In this document: in pieces, positions 39,401-54,400 of the stretch
Layout of the letters: every line of letters starts with the position of its first letter
Numbering within the stretch: the first letter of the stretch is position 1
Translations under genes and position numbers: made by a program
Notes under the pieces: generated by a model
Told to the model about the DNA's origin: nothing
Seen by the model: only the letters and a program-made list of their open reading frames with translations
Databases searched by the model: none
Assembly (NCBI GenBank): GCA_020152595.1
Contig: JAIGNY010002177.1
Span: forward strand, 1 to 64,000
Reading direction: 5' to 3'
Length of the DNA stretch: 64,000 nucleotides
DNA from: Chiridota heheva
Lineage: Eukaryota; Echinodermata; Holothuroidea; Apodida; Chiridotidae

Positions 39401-42400
39401 CATTTTTCAACAAATACTGGACATAATTTATTTTTCTTCAAATATGTGGTGTATTAGATAATAGTTTCAAACATATATGAGTACCATTAACTTCGCTGAC
39501 TGGCTGAGGCGACACAAATATTCTTAAAAAATATCCCATTGACTGTAATGATAAAGTTTTCCCTCCAACTTAGCAAAACCACACTCAGTTCATATGCGGT
39601 CACATCGACTCCGACCTCGAGAATCATAACAAAGCAGAAAATAATTAGATTTCTGGGAGTTTTTAGCTGAGGTATGTGCAATTTTGATCGAAATCACACA
39701 AAATCATGTTTTCTCCCAATGACGGAAAAGATAAGTCCCCTATAGATTGAGTTTCGGTTGAGCCCTATATAAAGCTTAGGCTCAAAATACAGCATATACA
39801 TTCAACTTGATCATTCATGAAAATAATAGATGGCGCTATTTAACTTACAGTTAAACTTAACAAGTTTTAGGGGATTCCCCAATGTCGAGATTTCTCGCCA
39901 TCAGTGTTCTACATATGTTTTCAATGGTGAGAAATCTCGACATCCGCATGATGAGGGTTAACGTTTAAAATACTACATCGTATATGCACAACCCCACAAT
40001 ACATCTTTGTTGTTATTTGGGCTTGTGATGTTCTTTATTTTCCCCGTTTTTTTTCTGTAATGCTTAGGCACCACTTTAAAAAAACTAACCTAGTGGATGC
40101 TCCACTACTGATCCAAATAGTTAATAAACACTTCCATAATTTTGCTGCAGTGTGCTAGTTCAATTTCATTTATAGCACAGGCCTCAATTGTATCAACTCT
40201 CAGGATTTCATGTAATTAAACCATTAAAGAGTAAAGAAGAATGATTAAGCAAAAACTGGACTCACTCCTGGGCATCAATCTCCATGATTTGCGACACTTT
40301 GTTCCATCCAAATCCTAAGAACCGTATGTCATAAGGAGGGCAGTCCTTCTTTTTAATTACTACATACGGCTCAAAGTCCTGTTCCCATTGTACCTACGGA
40401 TGAGGTGGTCAAAATATCACAAATTCAAATCGTTTAAAGGATTAGTTCAGGGGTGAAGCATGACCATCTTATATGAAAGAGGATTTTTAAAGAAACAAAA
40501 TGGTGAAGAAAGCATTCACAACTCTTATTCTGTTAAGGATATATTATAGGATTAGTTCAGGGGTCAAGCAAGACCATCTTATATGAAAGAGGATTTCAAA
40601 AGAAACAAAATGGTGAAGAAAGCATTCAAAAAATCTTATACCGTTAAGGAGATATTTAAGGATTAGTTCAGGGGTCAAGCAAGACCATCTTATATGAAAG
40701 AGGACTTTTAAAGAAACAAAATGGTGAAGAAAGCATTCAAAAAATCTTATACCGTTAAGGAGATATTTAAGGATTAGTTCAGGGGTCAAGCAAGACCATT
40801 TTATATGAAAGAGGACTTTTAAAGAAACAAAATAGTGAAGAAAGCATTGCAAAATCTTATTCCGTTAAGGAGATATTTAAGTTTAAAGTTCTGAATCAAT
40901 TGGGTAGAAATGACTGAAATCAGACTAGTTGTGATGTCACAGCCTCAGATTCCTGCAAGACTTTATGTATTCTATCACATTTTGTCCTTCAGTTTTGTGG
41001 CTTAAAAAAAAATCTAAAATCCCATCACATGTGTGATGTCTATGCAAATATGTAGTTAATTTCAAATCACTGTTCATTTATTTTATTGTTCATGTATACT
41101 TATCTGTAATTTTATTGTTATATGTACAGCGCCTTGAGTATCCATTAGGATGGATATGTGTGCGTTATAAATCTATTTATTATTATTATTTTTATTATCA
41201 TTATTACATAAAAAATGACTCAAGGCGACACAAAAATGCATATATATTTCAACGCAACTGTCTGAGAAAAATTCTGAAAGCCAGATGGCCGACCATTATT
41301 ACAAATGACGAAATATACAGAAAATCAGAACTAGAATCCGTTTTTTTTTAAAGAAGATGGAAAAATATAGGACATGTACTGCACAGAGATGCCACACATT
41401 ACACCAGAGTGGCTCTGCCCTGCATGGACCTCAGAGAGCAGAAGAAAGTGAGGAAGACCGAAAACAACCTGGAGACGGGAGCTTGAATAGGAGAGGGAAA
41501 TACTGGAAAGGAGTGGCTGGAACGAAGTCATTCAGGTGGCCCAAGACATGGAGACGGATGCTTGGATAGGAGAGGGAAATACTGGGAAGGAGTGGCTGGA
41601 ATGAAGTCATTCAGGTGGCCCGAGACCTGGAGACGGATGCTTGGATAGGAGAGGGAATTACTGGGAAGGAGTGATTGGATCGAAGTCATTCAGGTGGCCC
41701 GAGACCTGGAGACGGAAGCTTGGATAGGAGAGGGAACTGCTGGGAAGGAGTGGCTTGAACCAAGTTATTCAGGTGGCCCAAGACATGGAGACGGAAGCTT
41801 GGATAGGAGAGGGAATTACTGGGAAGGAGTGGCTGGAACCAAGTCATTCAGGTGGCCCAAGACCTGGAGACGGAAGCTTGGATAGGAGAGAGAAATACTG
41901 GGAAGGAGTGGCTGGAACCAAGTCATTCAGGTGGCCCAAGACCTGGAGACGGAAGCTTGGATAGGAGAGGGAATTACTAGGAAGGAGTGGCTGGAACGAA
42001 GTCATTCAGGTGGCCCGAGACCTGGAGACGGATGCTTGGATAGGAGAGGGAATTACTAGGAAGGAGTGGCTGGAACGAAGTCATTCAGGTGGCCCGAGAC
42101 CTGGAGACGGAAGTTTGAATAGGAGAGGGAATTACTGGGGAGGAGTGGATGGAACGGAGTCATTCAGGTGGCCCGAGACCTGGAGACGGAAGCTTGGATA
42201 GGAGAGGGAATTACTGGGGAGGAGTGGATGGAACGGAGTCATTCAGGTGGCCCAAGACCTGGAGACAGAAGCTTGGATAGGAGAGGGAATTACTGGGGAG
42301 GAGTGGATGGAACGGAGTCATTCAGGTGGCCCGAGACCTGGAGACGGAAGCTTGGATAGGAGAGGGAAATACTGGGAAGGAGTGGTTGGAATGAAGTCAT

Positions 42401-45400
42401 TCAGGTGGCCCGAGACCTGGAGACGGAGGCTTGAATAGGAGAGGAAATTACTATGAAGGAGTGGCTGGAACGAAGTCATTCAGGTGGCCCGAGACCTGGA
42501 GACGGAAGCTTGAATAGGAGAGGGAATTACTGGGAAGGAGTGGCTGGAACGAAGTCATTCAGGTGGCCCGAGACCTGGAGACAGAAGCTTGGATAGAAGA
42601 AGGAATTACTGGGGAGGAGTGGATGAAACGAAGTCATTCAGGTGGCCTGAGACCTGGAGACGGAAGCTTGGATAGGAGAGGGAATTACTGGGAAGGAGTG
42701 GTTGGAACGAAGTCATTCAGGTGGCCCAAGACCTGGAGACGGAAGCTTGGATAGGAGAGGGAATTACTGGGAAGGAGTGGTTGGAACCAAGTCATTCAGG
42801 TGGCCCAAGACCTGGAGACGGAAGCTTGGATAGGAGAGGGAAATACTGGGAAGGAGTGGTTAAAACGAAGTCATTCAAGTGGCCCGAGACCTGGAGACAG
42901 AAGCTTGGATAGGAGAGGGAATTACTGGGAAGGAGTGGTTGGAACCAAGTCATTCAGGTGGCCCGAGACCTGGAGACAGAAGCTTGGATAGAAGAAGGAA
43001 TTACTGGGGAGGAGTGGATGAAACGAAGTCATTCAGGTGGCCTGAGACCTGGAGACGGAAGCTTGGATAGGAGAGGGAATTACTGGGAAGGAGTGGTTGG
43101 AACCAAGTCATTCAGGTGGCCCGAGACCTGGAGACAGAAGCTTGGATAGAAGAAGGAATTACTGGGGAGGAGTGGATGAAACGAAGTCATTCAGGTGGCC
43201 TGAGACCTGGAGACGGAAGCTTGGATAGGAGAGGGAATTACTGGGAAGGAGTGGTTGGAACGAAGTCATTCAGGTGGCCCAAGACCTGGAGACGGAAGCT
43301 TGGATAGGAGAGGGAATTACTGGGAAGGAGTGGTTGGAACCAAGTCATTCAGGTGGCCCAAGACCTGGAGACAGAAGCTTGGATAGAAGAAGGAATTACT
43401 GGGGAGGAGTGGATGAAACGAAGTCATTCAGGTGGCCTGAGACCTGGAGACGGAAGCTTGGATAGGGAGAGGGAATTACTGGGAATGAGTGGTTGGAAAG
43501 TCATTCAGGTGGCCCAAGACCTGAGACGGAAGCTTGATAGGAGAGGGAATTACTGGGAAGGAGTGGTTGGAACCAAGTCATTCAGGTGGCCCAAGACCTG
43601 GAGACGGAAGCTTGGATAGGAGAGGGAAATACTGGGAAGGAGTGGTTAAAACGAAGTCATTCAAGTGGCCCGAGACCTGGAGACAGAAGCTTGGATAGCA
43701 GAGGGAAATACTGGGGAGGAGTGGATGGAACGAAGACATTCAGGTGACCCGAGACCTGGAGACGGAAGTTTGGATAGGAGAGGGAATTACTGGGAAGGAG
43801 TGGTTGGAACCAAGTCATTCAGGTGGCCTGAGACCTGGAGACGGAAGCTTGGATAGGAGAGGGAATTACTGGGAAGGAGTGGTTGGAACGAAGTCATTCA
43901 GGTGGCCCGAGACCTGGAGACGGAGGCTTGAATAGGAGAGGAAATTACTATGAAGGAGTGGCTGGAACGAAGTCATTCAGGTGGCCCGAGACCTGGAGAT
44001 AGAAGCTTGAATAGGAGAGGGAATTACTGGGAAGGAGTGGTTGGAACCAAGTCATTCAGGTGGCCCGAGACCTGGAGACAGAAGCTTGGATAGAAGAAGG
44101 AATTACTGGGGAGGAGTGGATGAAACGAAGTCATTCAGGTGGCCTGAGACCTGGAGACGGAAGCTTGGATAGGAGAGGGAATTACTGGGAAGGAGTGGTT
44201 GGAACGAAGTCATTCAGGTGGCCCAAGACCTGGAGACGGAAGCTTGGATAGGAGAGGGAATTACTGGGAAGGAGTGGTTGGAACCAAGTCATTCAGGTGG
44301 CCCAAGACCTGGAGACAGAAGCTTGGATAGAAGAAGGAATTACTGGGGAGGAGTGGATGAAACGAAGTCATTCAGGTGGCCCGAGACCTGGAGACGGAAG
44401 CTTGGATAGGAGAGGGAATTACTGGGAAGGAGTGGTTGGAACGAAGTCATTCAGGTGGCCCAAGACCTGGAGACGGAAGTTTGGATAGGAGAGGGAATTA
44501 CTGGGAAGGAGTGGTTGGAACCAAGTCATTCAGGTGGCCTGAGACCTGGAGACGGAAGCTTGGATAGGAGAGGGAATTACTGGGAAGGAGTGGTTGGAAC
44601 GAAGTCATTCAGGTGGCCCGAGACCTGGAGACGGAGGCTTGAATAGGAGAGGAAATTACTATGAAGGAGTGGCTGGAACGAAGTCATTCAGGTGGCCCGA
44701 GACCTGGAGATAGAAGCTTGAATAGGAGAGGGAATTACTGGGAAGGAGTGGTTGGAACCAAGTCATTCAGGTGGCCTGAGACCTGGAGACAGAAGCTTGG
44801 ATAGAAGAAGGAATTACTGGGAGGAGTGGATGAAACGAAGTCATTCAGGTGGCCTGAGACCTGGAGACGGAAGCTTGATAGGAGAGGGAATTACTGGGAA
44901 GGAGTGGTTGGAACAAGTCATTCAGGTGGCCCAAGACCTGGAGACGGAAGCTTGGATAGGAGAGGGAATTACTGGGAAGGAGTGGTTGGAACCAAGTCAT
45001 TCAGGTGGCCCAAGACCTGGAGACAGAAGCTTGGATAGAAGAAGGAATTACTGGGGAGGAGTGGATGAAACGAAGTCATTCAGGTGGCCTGAGACCTGGA
45101 GACGGAAGCTTGGATAGGAGAGGGAATTACTGGGAAGGAGTGGTTGGAACGAAGTCATTCAGGTGGCCCAAGACCTGGAGACGGAAGCTTGGATAGGAGA
45201 GGGAATTACTGGGAAGGAGTGGTTGGAACCAAGTCATTCAGGTGGCCCAAGACCTGGAGACGGAAGCTTGGATAGGAGAGGGAAATACTGGGAAGGAGTG
45301 GTTAAAACGAAGTCATTCAAGTGGCCCGAGACCTGGAGACAGAAGCTTGGATAGCAGAGGGAAATACTGGGGAGGAGTGGATGGAACGAAGACATTCAGG

Positions 45401-48400
45401 TGACCCGAGACCTGGAGACGGAAGTTTGGATAGGAGAGGAATTACTGGGAAGGAGTGGTTGGAACCAAGTCATTCAGGTGGCCTGAGACCTGGAGACGGA
45501 AGCTTGGATAGGAGAGGGAATTACTGGGAAGGAGTGGTTGGAACGAAGTCATTCAGGTGGCCCGAGACCTGGAGACGGAGGCTTGAATAGGAGAGGAAAT
45601 TACTATGAAGGAGTGGCTGGAACGAAGTCATTCAGGTGGCCCGAGACCTGGAGGCGGAAGCTTGGATAGGAGAGGGAATTACTGGGAAGGAGTGGTTGGA
45701 ACGAAGTCATTCAGGTGGCCCGAGACCTGGAGACGGAGGCTTGAATAGGAGAGGAAATTACTATGAAGGAGTGGCTGGAACGAAGTCATTCAGGTGGCCC
45801 GAGACCTGGAGATAGAAGCTTGAATAGGAGAGGGAATTACTGGGAAGGAGTGGCTGGAACGAAGTCATTCAGGTGGCCCGAGACCTGGAGACAGAAGCTT
45901 GGATAGAAGAAGGAATTACTGGGGAGGAGTGGATGAAACGAAGTCATTCAGGTGGCCTGAGACCTGGAGACGGAAGCTTGGATAGGAGAGGGAATTACTG
46001 GGAAGGAGTGGCTGGAACGAGGTCATTCAGGTGGCCTGAGATAGAGAAAAATGGAATTCTGTGATAATGGCCCCAATCTCCACAGGAGCGAGCGGTAAGG
46101 TAAGGTTGATTTGGAAAACATTTCCAAAATTAATAAATACCATCAACGTATCAATAGTATTATTTTTTGTTCCTAACACAGTAGTACTGACCCGTGATAC
46201 AGGAATCATGATCAACATCTCTACAGCACATATCTGCTCTGGGGAACTGTATATAACTTTTCAAATCTGAATTGGAAATTTCTGGAAAACTAATTTAAAT
46301 AGTGTCACATGGCTGAGATTCACGTGTCCCTAATGAACCAATCGTATACTGGGGGAATCTTATTGACCAATCAAATACTGGGGAATCTTGGCCGTCTGCA
46401 CAATTTATGCACAGTTTAGTATAAAAAAATGTTTTCAAGTGCGTTATACATGAAAGTAATGAAAGCGTGTATTAATGCTTACACTTTTTCCTCAAAACTG
46501 CACCTGATTGGTTGAGAAACAAAGAAAATATTACCCCACTACAGCATTTGATTGGTCGAGGTGCTGTAGAAATTACATTAGGAAAAACTGAGTTTGAAAA
46601 GATACATTCTATTTGACTAAAGTACTATGATATTGCTACTTTTAACTAATTCTTAAAAATGCATTATGTGACGTACTGTATAGGGTGTTGTGGCGGTCCT
46701 CCATCTTGCAAAGTTGGTGGGGGCATGGCCTTTCTGCCAAACGTGGTACCTGAAGGTGAAGAGAGTCCCCATGTCCAACTGGCGGATCAGCTCGACTTTT
46801 GACTTGGGAAAATTCACTCTGTATCGGAGGGTTTCAAATGCAGGCACAACTAAAGCCTAAGAAAGAAACGAAAGTGATCGAATGATTCATTTGATTGATG
46901 AGAATTTATACTGGTACATCGACAGGAAATGTTACATGGTGTCAAAGGCTGAATTATACCAAAATAATGTAAATGGTGAGACTGGGGAAAAAAGAAGGAT
47001 GCAAGCCACTTTAAATACAGTGATAAGACAAAATATATTAACATTGAATGTCTAAATGCAGATGACTGACAATAGAATTAAAAAACGGACAAATAATATG
47101 AACTCTTTTAACAAAAATAATTTAACTTAACCCTTCGTGCTCCACGTGGTCATGACACGACCAATTGGACATGCACTTTTCCAAAAATTATTTTACTCAA
47201 ATAGGCCCACAGCAGTAATCCTGGTATCACTTGAAAGTTTGTTTGTTTGTTTGATGAAGGCTTAATGACACCATGGCAGAGGGGGGTCAAATTGTGCCTG
47301 AGAGATAAGATCATTCCAGAGTAAGAAAGGAAAAGAAAAAAAACAGGGGGAGATTAAGAGAAACACAAGAACTAAAAGCCAGAAAGCTGGGATTGAGAGA
47401 GGAGGTGCATGGGTGAAAAAAACAAAGTAGAGAAAGGGGGGTTGGAGAGGAGAAGTAAATATGGTTGCAGAGGGAAGCATGATGAAGGAAGGAGATCATT
47501 TTTTAGATTCGGCTATTGAGTTGTGGGGAGGGAGGGAAGTTCTGGGAAGGTTGTAAAGGGGGCAAGCAAGGAGAACGTGAGGGACTGTGAAGGTGCAATG
47601 GCAATTGTTGCAGAGGGGTTTGGGGGAACCAATAAGGAGGTGAGAGTGACCTATTCTAAGACGGGTAATGTGAATGTTGTCAACACGGGAGCGGTTGTGG
47701 GAGGTGGGTTTGATCAGGATGGTGGAGTTTGTTATCAATTTGGGAGTTCCATGAGGTTTGCCAGCGGTCACGTACAAGGGAAGTGATAAGTGGTTTGATG
47801 TCACAAAGGGTTTTGGGAAATGGGGTAGGGAGGGGGAAAGGGGGGGGGGGGATTTGTAGGCAAGCTTAGCGGCTGCATCTGCCCTGTCATTGCCAAGAGT
47901 ACTTTTCCTGCAGAGGGTGGGCAAAAGGAGTTTCCGGAAGCGGAGGTGGGATGTGAAGTTATCCCATTTAGGATTGAGTAAAGAAGTAACAACAGCCTTG
48001 GAGTCGGAGAAGGTGGCAAAGTGGCTGAGTGCAGGGTACTCTATAAAGTCGAGGGCGAGGAGGATGGCCTTTGCCTCGGCTGAAAAGATGGACGAGTAGT
48101 CGGGAAGTCTGCTACTGAAGGTGATGTCTTAGATGGCGGCAGCAGCAGCTGTCTTGTTGCCTTCCTTGGAGCAATCAGTATAGATGGAGGTGTAGTTTGA
48201 GAATTGGACTTTGATTTGGTTGTGGAGATTGATGAAGAGGTTAGGGTGGATTTGGGTTTTGTGATGAGTGGAGAGGCCCAGGTGGATAGAAGGGAGGGGG
48301 GTGGCTCAAGGAGGAAAAGTGGGGCAGGAGAAGGTGCCAAGAGTGGCGGGGTTGATGCTGAGATGGAGGAGGTCTGATTTAATGCATAAGCTAAAGAAAG

Positions 48401-51400
48401 AAGATAGGGTTTTAGTCCTATCAAAAAGGGTGGAGAAATTGGGGTACCTAATGAGGTTGTAAACAGGGTTCTGGGTGTTGGTGAGGATTCTAAAAGCATA
48501 GGAGAGGCTAAGCATTCTACATCTAAGTAGAAAAGGGGGTTCGTTGGCTGGTAATTGGGGAGGTCCTGTAGGCACCTAGACAAAACCCGAGGGCTTCATT
48601 TTGGATGGTGTTGATGTGGTTGAGGTATGAGTTGTGAGCGGCACAGTAGACAATAATATTGCTGTAGTCAAGCTTGGCACGAATGGTGAGCCTGAAGATT
48701 TTGAACAGAGCATGGAGGTTTGCACCCCAAGTGGTGTTGAAGAGAAGGCGGAATATGTTAAGGGAGCTGTTGCATTTCTGTTTCAGGTTGGTAATATGTT
48801 GCTTGTAGGAGAGCTTGGGGTCTAGATTTCAACCCAGGAACTTTGTGTGTTCAACTTTAGGGACGCGATTGCCATTGAGCACGAGGTTCGGGTTTTGATG
48901 GAGGTTGTTGAAATGACAGAAGTGCATGCAGACTGTCTTTGGAGAATTTAAAACCGTTATTGTTGCACCAGACTTGCAGCTGGTTGAGGCTGAGTTGGAG
49001 TCTATTTTCGACAGGAGCAAAGCTAGGGGGGGGGGGAGTAGAAGATGGTGAAATCGTTCACGTAGAGGGTACGTTTGATGTTGGGGCCAAGGTTGTTCAC
49101 GATGTCATTAATACTCAGGTTGAAGAGAAGGGGGAGAGGATGCTGCCTTGGGGGACGCCCTTTTCTTGGGGGTACGAGTTGGAGAAGGTGTGGCCTATAC
49201 GAACTTGTAACTGCCTGGGTGAGAGGATGTTTTGAATAAAGATAAGGAGGTGGTCTCTGAGACCAATGGTGTAAAGTTTGGCGATAATGCCGTATTTCCA
49301 AGTAGTGTCGAAAGCTTTCTCGAGGTCAATAAAGATAGCAGTGAGGTGTTCCTTTTTTGCAAAGGATTCCCGAATAGCGGTGTCAAGCGTAATTAACTGG
49401 TCTAGGGTATTGCGACATTTCCAGAAGCCGCTTTGGTGAGGGGAGAGGATGCTGTTGGTCTTATGGAACCAGTTTAGTCTCTGGTTAATGATCCTTTCCA
49501 TAATTTTACAGAGACAGCAGGTGAGGGCGATGGGGCGGTAGCTGGAGGGGTCAGTACTGTCCTTTCCCGGTTTAGGGACAGGGGTGACAATAGCTGTCCT
49601 TCAGATAGGAGGAAAGGAGTGTGAGGACAAAATGTGGTTAAGGAAGGTGAGTAGGGTGGTGGTGGCCTTGTTGGGGAGGTGTTTCAGGAACTGGTAGGGG
49701 ATGTTATCTGGGCCCTTGGAAGTGCAGCCAGCATCGTGGATGGCTTGGTTTAATTCAGAAAGGGTGAGAGGGGTGTTATAGTATTGTCGGAGGGAAAGGT
49801 GGTACTCCGGGCTTCATTGCGAGCTTTTTTGGTTTTGAAAGCATTGGGGTAGTTGGCCGAGGATGAGATGTTGCTGAAAGAGGCAGCGAGGTGGTTAACG
49901 ATGACCTTTTTTTGCGGTGAGAAGGTTACCATTCCAGGAGAGATGGGAGACTTGCCCACCCTGCCGTGGAAGTGCTAACCATTCTCCAAATCTTCTTAGT
50001 TGGGGTGTTGGTGGTGAGAGAAGAGATGAAGTTGTTCCAAGTGTTGGTTTTACTGTCGTCAATAGTGCGCCTGGGTTTGGCACTGCTAATGCGAAAGAGG
50101 TTGAGCTTGTGGGTGGTCGGGTTAGTTTTTGAAGTTCCTGAGGGCCCTTTTCCTGTTCTTGATGGCGGTCATCAGAGAACCAGGGGTTGGGGGAGGGGTG
50201 ATTAGGGAATTTGGAGGTTTTAGGAATAGAGCAGGTGGCGATGTTGATAAGGATATTACTGAAGTTTGACATGGGATCCTCACCATCGAGGAGATGGGGG
50301 AAGAGGTGTGAGTTACAGAGGGTTTCGAAAAGGGGCAGTCAGCCTTCTCGAGGTTCCAATTGGGGGTGTGGTCAGTGGGGGTTTGAAGGTTGGAGTGTAT
50401 TAGAAGAAGGTAATGGTCACTACCACAGAGATCAGCAGTGACCCTCCAGCTAAAATGAAGGAGGAGGTTGGGGGAACAGATAGACAGGTCAATACAGGTA
50501 AGGGAGCCTGTAGCAGGATGAAGGTAGGACGGGGAGTTACTGTTAAGCAAGGAGAGGCTGTGCTGCCGAAGAGTGTTTTCGATGAGCTTGCCTCTGGGGT
50601 ATTAGAGCCCCACAGAGGTTTGTGGGCATTGAAGTCCCCAAGAAGAATGAAGGGGATGGGAGCTGAGAGATGAGGTTGTTAAGGCTGGTTGGCTGAATGT
50701 TGGAGTTGGGGATGATAGATATTGCCAAGAGTGATGATTTTGTGGAGGGAGATAGATATACAGATGGCCTGAAGGTCGGTGTGCACATGAACAGGGCTGT
50801 GTGGGATATTGTGTCTAACGAGAATAGAGACGCCCCCACAGGCCCTGTCGGCATCCACTTGATGTTTGTGATAGCAAGCAAAGTTGTTGAGGGAATAATT
50901 GTCAGTGGTTTTCAAGAAGGTTTCTTGTAGGCAGAAGACGACCGGGTTAAAGGTGGTGCCAGAAGGTCAATTTCTTTAGAATTGGCCTAAGGTTCCTTAT
51001 GTTCCATTGTCTAATGTTGTGAATGTTATTGTTATTGTTTATGTTGCATGCCATAAGGAGGAAGGGGTTATCTTAAGAAAGATCTGTTTGATCTGAGTTG
51101 GCTAAAAAAAAAATCTGCCTTGACAAGATTCAAACTCCTTATGTTTGACACAAAAGCAAATCGCTCAAAGCCCAATGGCCTTATGGATTGGCCACATCAA
51201 CACTGTAAGCGAGAATGTTGCTGCATTATTAACAGAGTGTGACATATGATCAAAAGAGGCGCATTTTGCAATTGATTGAAATTTCAACCAATCAGAAAAT
51301 TAGAACTACAATGTCCTTATGCCGATATCGCACCTTTAACTAATCCTTCAAATACAAATGCATCACCCACCTTCTTTGTTTTGTCCATCTCCTGCACCTC

Positions 51401-54400
51401 GATCATCCTCCTGAGGTAGCTGTATAAACCGTACATCGGCAGAAAATCAATATCCGACAGGAAGACGTAAGGAGTTTTTACATTGTTGAGGGCGACATTG
51501 CGTAGGTAATTTACAGGATAAAATTGCTGTCGGAAAAGAAAAGGAATTATACAGCCAGATCTTACAAATTCATCGAAATGAATATCTGCCCTACACAGAG
51601 AATCAAGCAACAAGTTTACTTTCTTGTTTGCACTCCATATTCATGAAACACACTTTCCCTTTGTATAAGTTATAAATTATCTTTGTTAAATGAATGCCAG
51701 CAGTCGTAAGAAATACATTGCGGCAAAGATTATGTTAATAGGTAATTAACAAGATAAAATTGCTTTCCAAAAAATAAAAAAAAAGTAATTATACAGCTAG
51801 AACTGAAATTTCATCAAACATTTAACTGCTTTGTACAAAAAAAGGTTTTATCATTTTTGCATTCCACATTTGTGAATCGCATTTTCTCTTTGTAAAAGTT
51901 AAAATTTTAAAAATTGTTATCTTTGATAAATGAACGGCAGCAGCTGTAAGAAATACAAACTGAGGGCAAGATTGTGTCTGAAATTAACAGAATAAAATTG
52001 ATGTTATAAAAATGGAATTATAAGACCAGAACTCAAATTTCATCAAAATAAATCAATGCAATGAATCCAGCAACTGAGGTTATTTCCTTTTTTGTACGCC
52101 AGCAGCCATAAGAAATAAAATGTTCAGAGTGACATTGTGTTGGTAATTTGCAAATAAAACAGCTGTTCAAAAAAAAATACAAACGGAATTATGTAGTTAG
52201 ATTTCAAAATTCATACAAGTGAATAACAATTGTGAATAACAAGCTTATTTATTGCGTTTTTTTCATCTTTGTACAAGCTACAATATTATTTTTGATAAAT
52301 TCATGCAAGCTGTAAGAAATACTTATTTCAAGATAAAATTTGCGAAAAAAATGGATTCAAACTGAAGAAATCGAAATAAATAACTGTTTTGGCAATCAGA
52401 TTCACATTTTAAATCATATCAGTCTTTGTACAAGCTACAATATTATTTTGATAAATGTACGCAAGGAGCTGTAAGAAATACTGTTGAGGGCAAGATTGCA
52501 TAGGTAAGTAACAAGATAAAATTGCTGTCTAAAAACATGGACTTAAATGGCACAAACTGAAGAAATCATTGAAATAAAGAACTGTTCCATTCAAAGACAT
52601 CAAGCAACAAGCTTATTTCATTTTGCATTCACATTTATAAATCATATCAGCCTTTGGTACAAGCTACAATATTATCTTTGATCAACGTATGCCAGAAACC
52701 AGAATGAATTTGGTAAACACTAAAACAATAAAGTGAATAATCCTTTTTAAAAGCAAAACTTGAATACAGATTGAATTGATTGTTTGTTTGTTTAATGAAG
52801 GCTTAACGGCACCACGACAACGAGGGTCAAATTGTGCCTGAGAGGTCAGATCATTCCAGAGGTAGGAAGAAAAGAAAATAGGAGGAGTCTGAGAGAAGTA
52901 CAAGGGACTAATAGCCCGGAATTCTATTGAAATTGAAATCTTGACAGACTATACTTTCCACAGAACATGACTTTAGTAAATTTTTCAATAATTTGTGTTT
53001 GTCTCTGACTTTTATAAGGTTACACATTATCCTTAATGCATGTAAAAGATGCAAAGCTTACTCATCATTGAATACTAAATGGTAGGTAGGCAACATTCTT
53101 CAAAGCCATAAGAACTCCATTTTTGGGGGGAAAAAATATGAAAAAAATATAAAAATAAAATCATTATCCCATTTCATGACTTTTCAAATGTTGCAAATCG
53201 TCCATAACGTATAAATTAAGGATGATTTTTCAGTGAAAGATGAATTATAACATTTGTTGGTAATACACTAACCTTGATTATATGGTTTATTCTAATTTTA
53301 CAACAGATGAATTTATTAATAAAGTGAAAAAATACAAGGAAATTATTTTGTTTTTTAAAATTCTTTTTCGATGGTGTTTATGCATTCTAAAACTTACTGA
53401 TCATTAAATACTATATGGTAGGTAGGCAACATTCTTGAAAGCAATAATAATTCCATTTTTTGAAAAAAAATATAAAAAAGATCTAAAAATAAAATCATTA
53501 ACATTTAATGACTTTTTAAATGTTGCAAACTATTGCATAAATCAAGGATGATTTTTCAGTGGAAGATGGTTTAATCCTACCTTTTTATATGGTTTAGTCT
53601 ATTTTTACAACAGAATCTATTATTAAAGTAAAAAATACAAGAATATTGTTTTGTTTAAAAAAATTCTTTTAGATGTTGTTTATGCATTTTAAAACATACT
53701 GATCATTGAATACTATATGGTGGGTAGGCAACATTCTTGAAAGCCATACAAATTCCATTTTTTAGAAAAAAATATGAAAAAGATCTAAAAATAAAACCAT
53801 TATCCCATTTCATGACTTTTCAAATGTTGCAGATCGTCCATAACGCATAAATTAAGGATGATTTTTCAGTGAAAGATGAATCATAAAATTTCTTGGTAAT
53901 GCACTACCTTGATTATATGGTTTAGTCTATTTTTACAACAGGTGAATTTATTAATAAAGTGAAAAAATACTAGGAAATTATTATTTAAAAAAAATTCTTT
54001 TTAGATGTTGTTTATGCATTTAAAACAATCTTAACACAGAAATTTTATACAAAAAAGTTTAAAATTTTGGCATCTGCTTATAAAATTGGGCCATTTCACT
54101 CGAGCCAAAGTTTGTTGCCCAATGCATTACATGCATATATAAACACTCTCCCTCAACATTAATCAAATATCACATAAAGCACACCTACCCCATCTTTGAA
54201 TACTATATGGTAGCCCACATTCTTGCGACCCATAAGAATATCAGACCCAAAAGCATAGTGAAGAAACTGCTGGGCCTCCCCGTCTGATATATACAAAGCT
54301 AGACTTATGGGCCCTGTCGAAAAAAGAAAAAAAAAAAGTTGTCAATTTTTTTTCTTCCTCCAGTATCATTTGCCTGTAATTGAATAAGATGCTGAGGTTG

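Noticed and set aside
41357-46064. Many 63-codon open frames in series
   Set aside because: They arise from the 79-bp period (3n+1) of the satellite; only the ancestral LINE frame is meaningful.
47496-48583. Host gene in long minus and plus open frames
   Set aside because: They are frame-shifted pieces of the LINE RNase H and RT region; the [12 protein letters not shown] motif identifies it.
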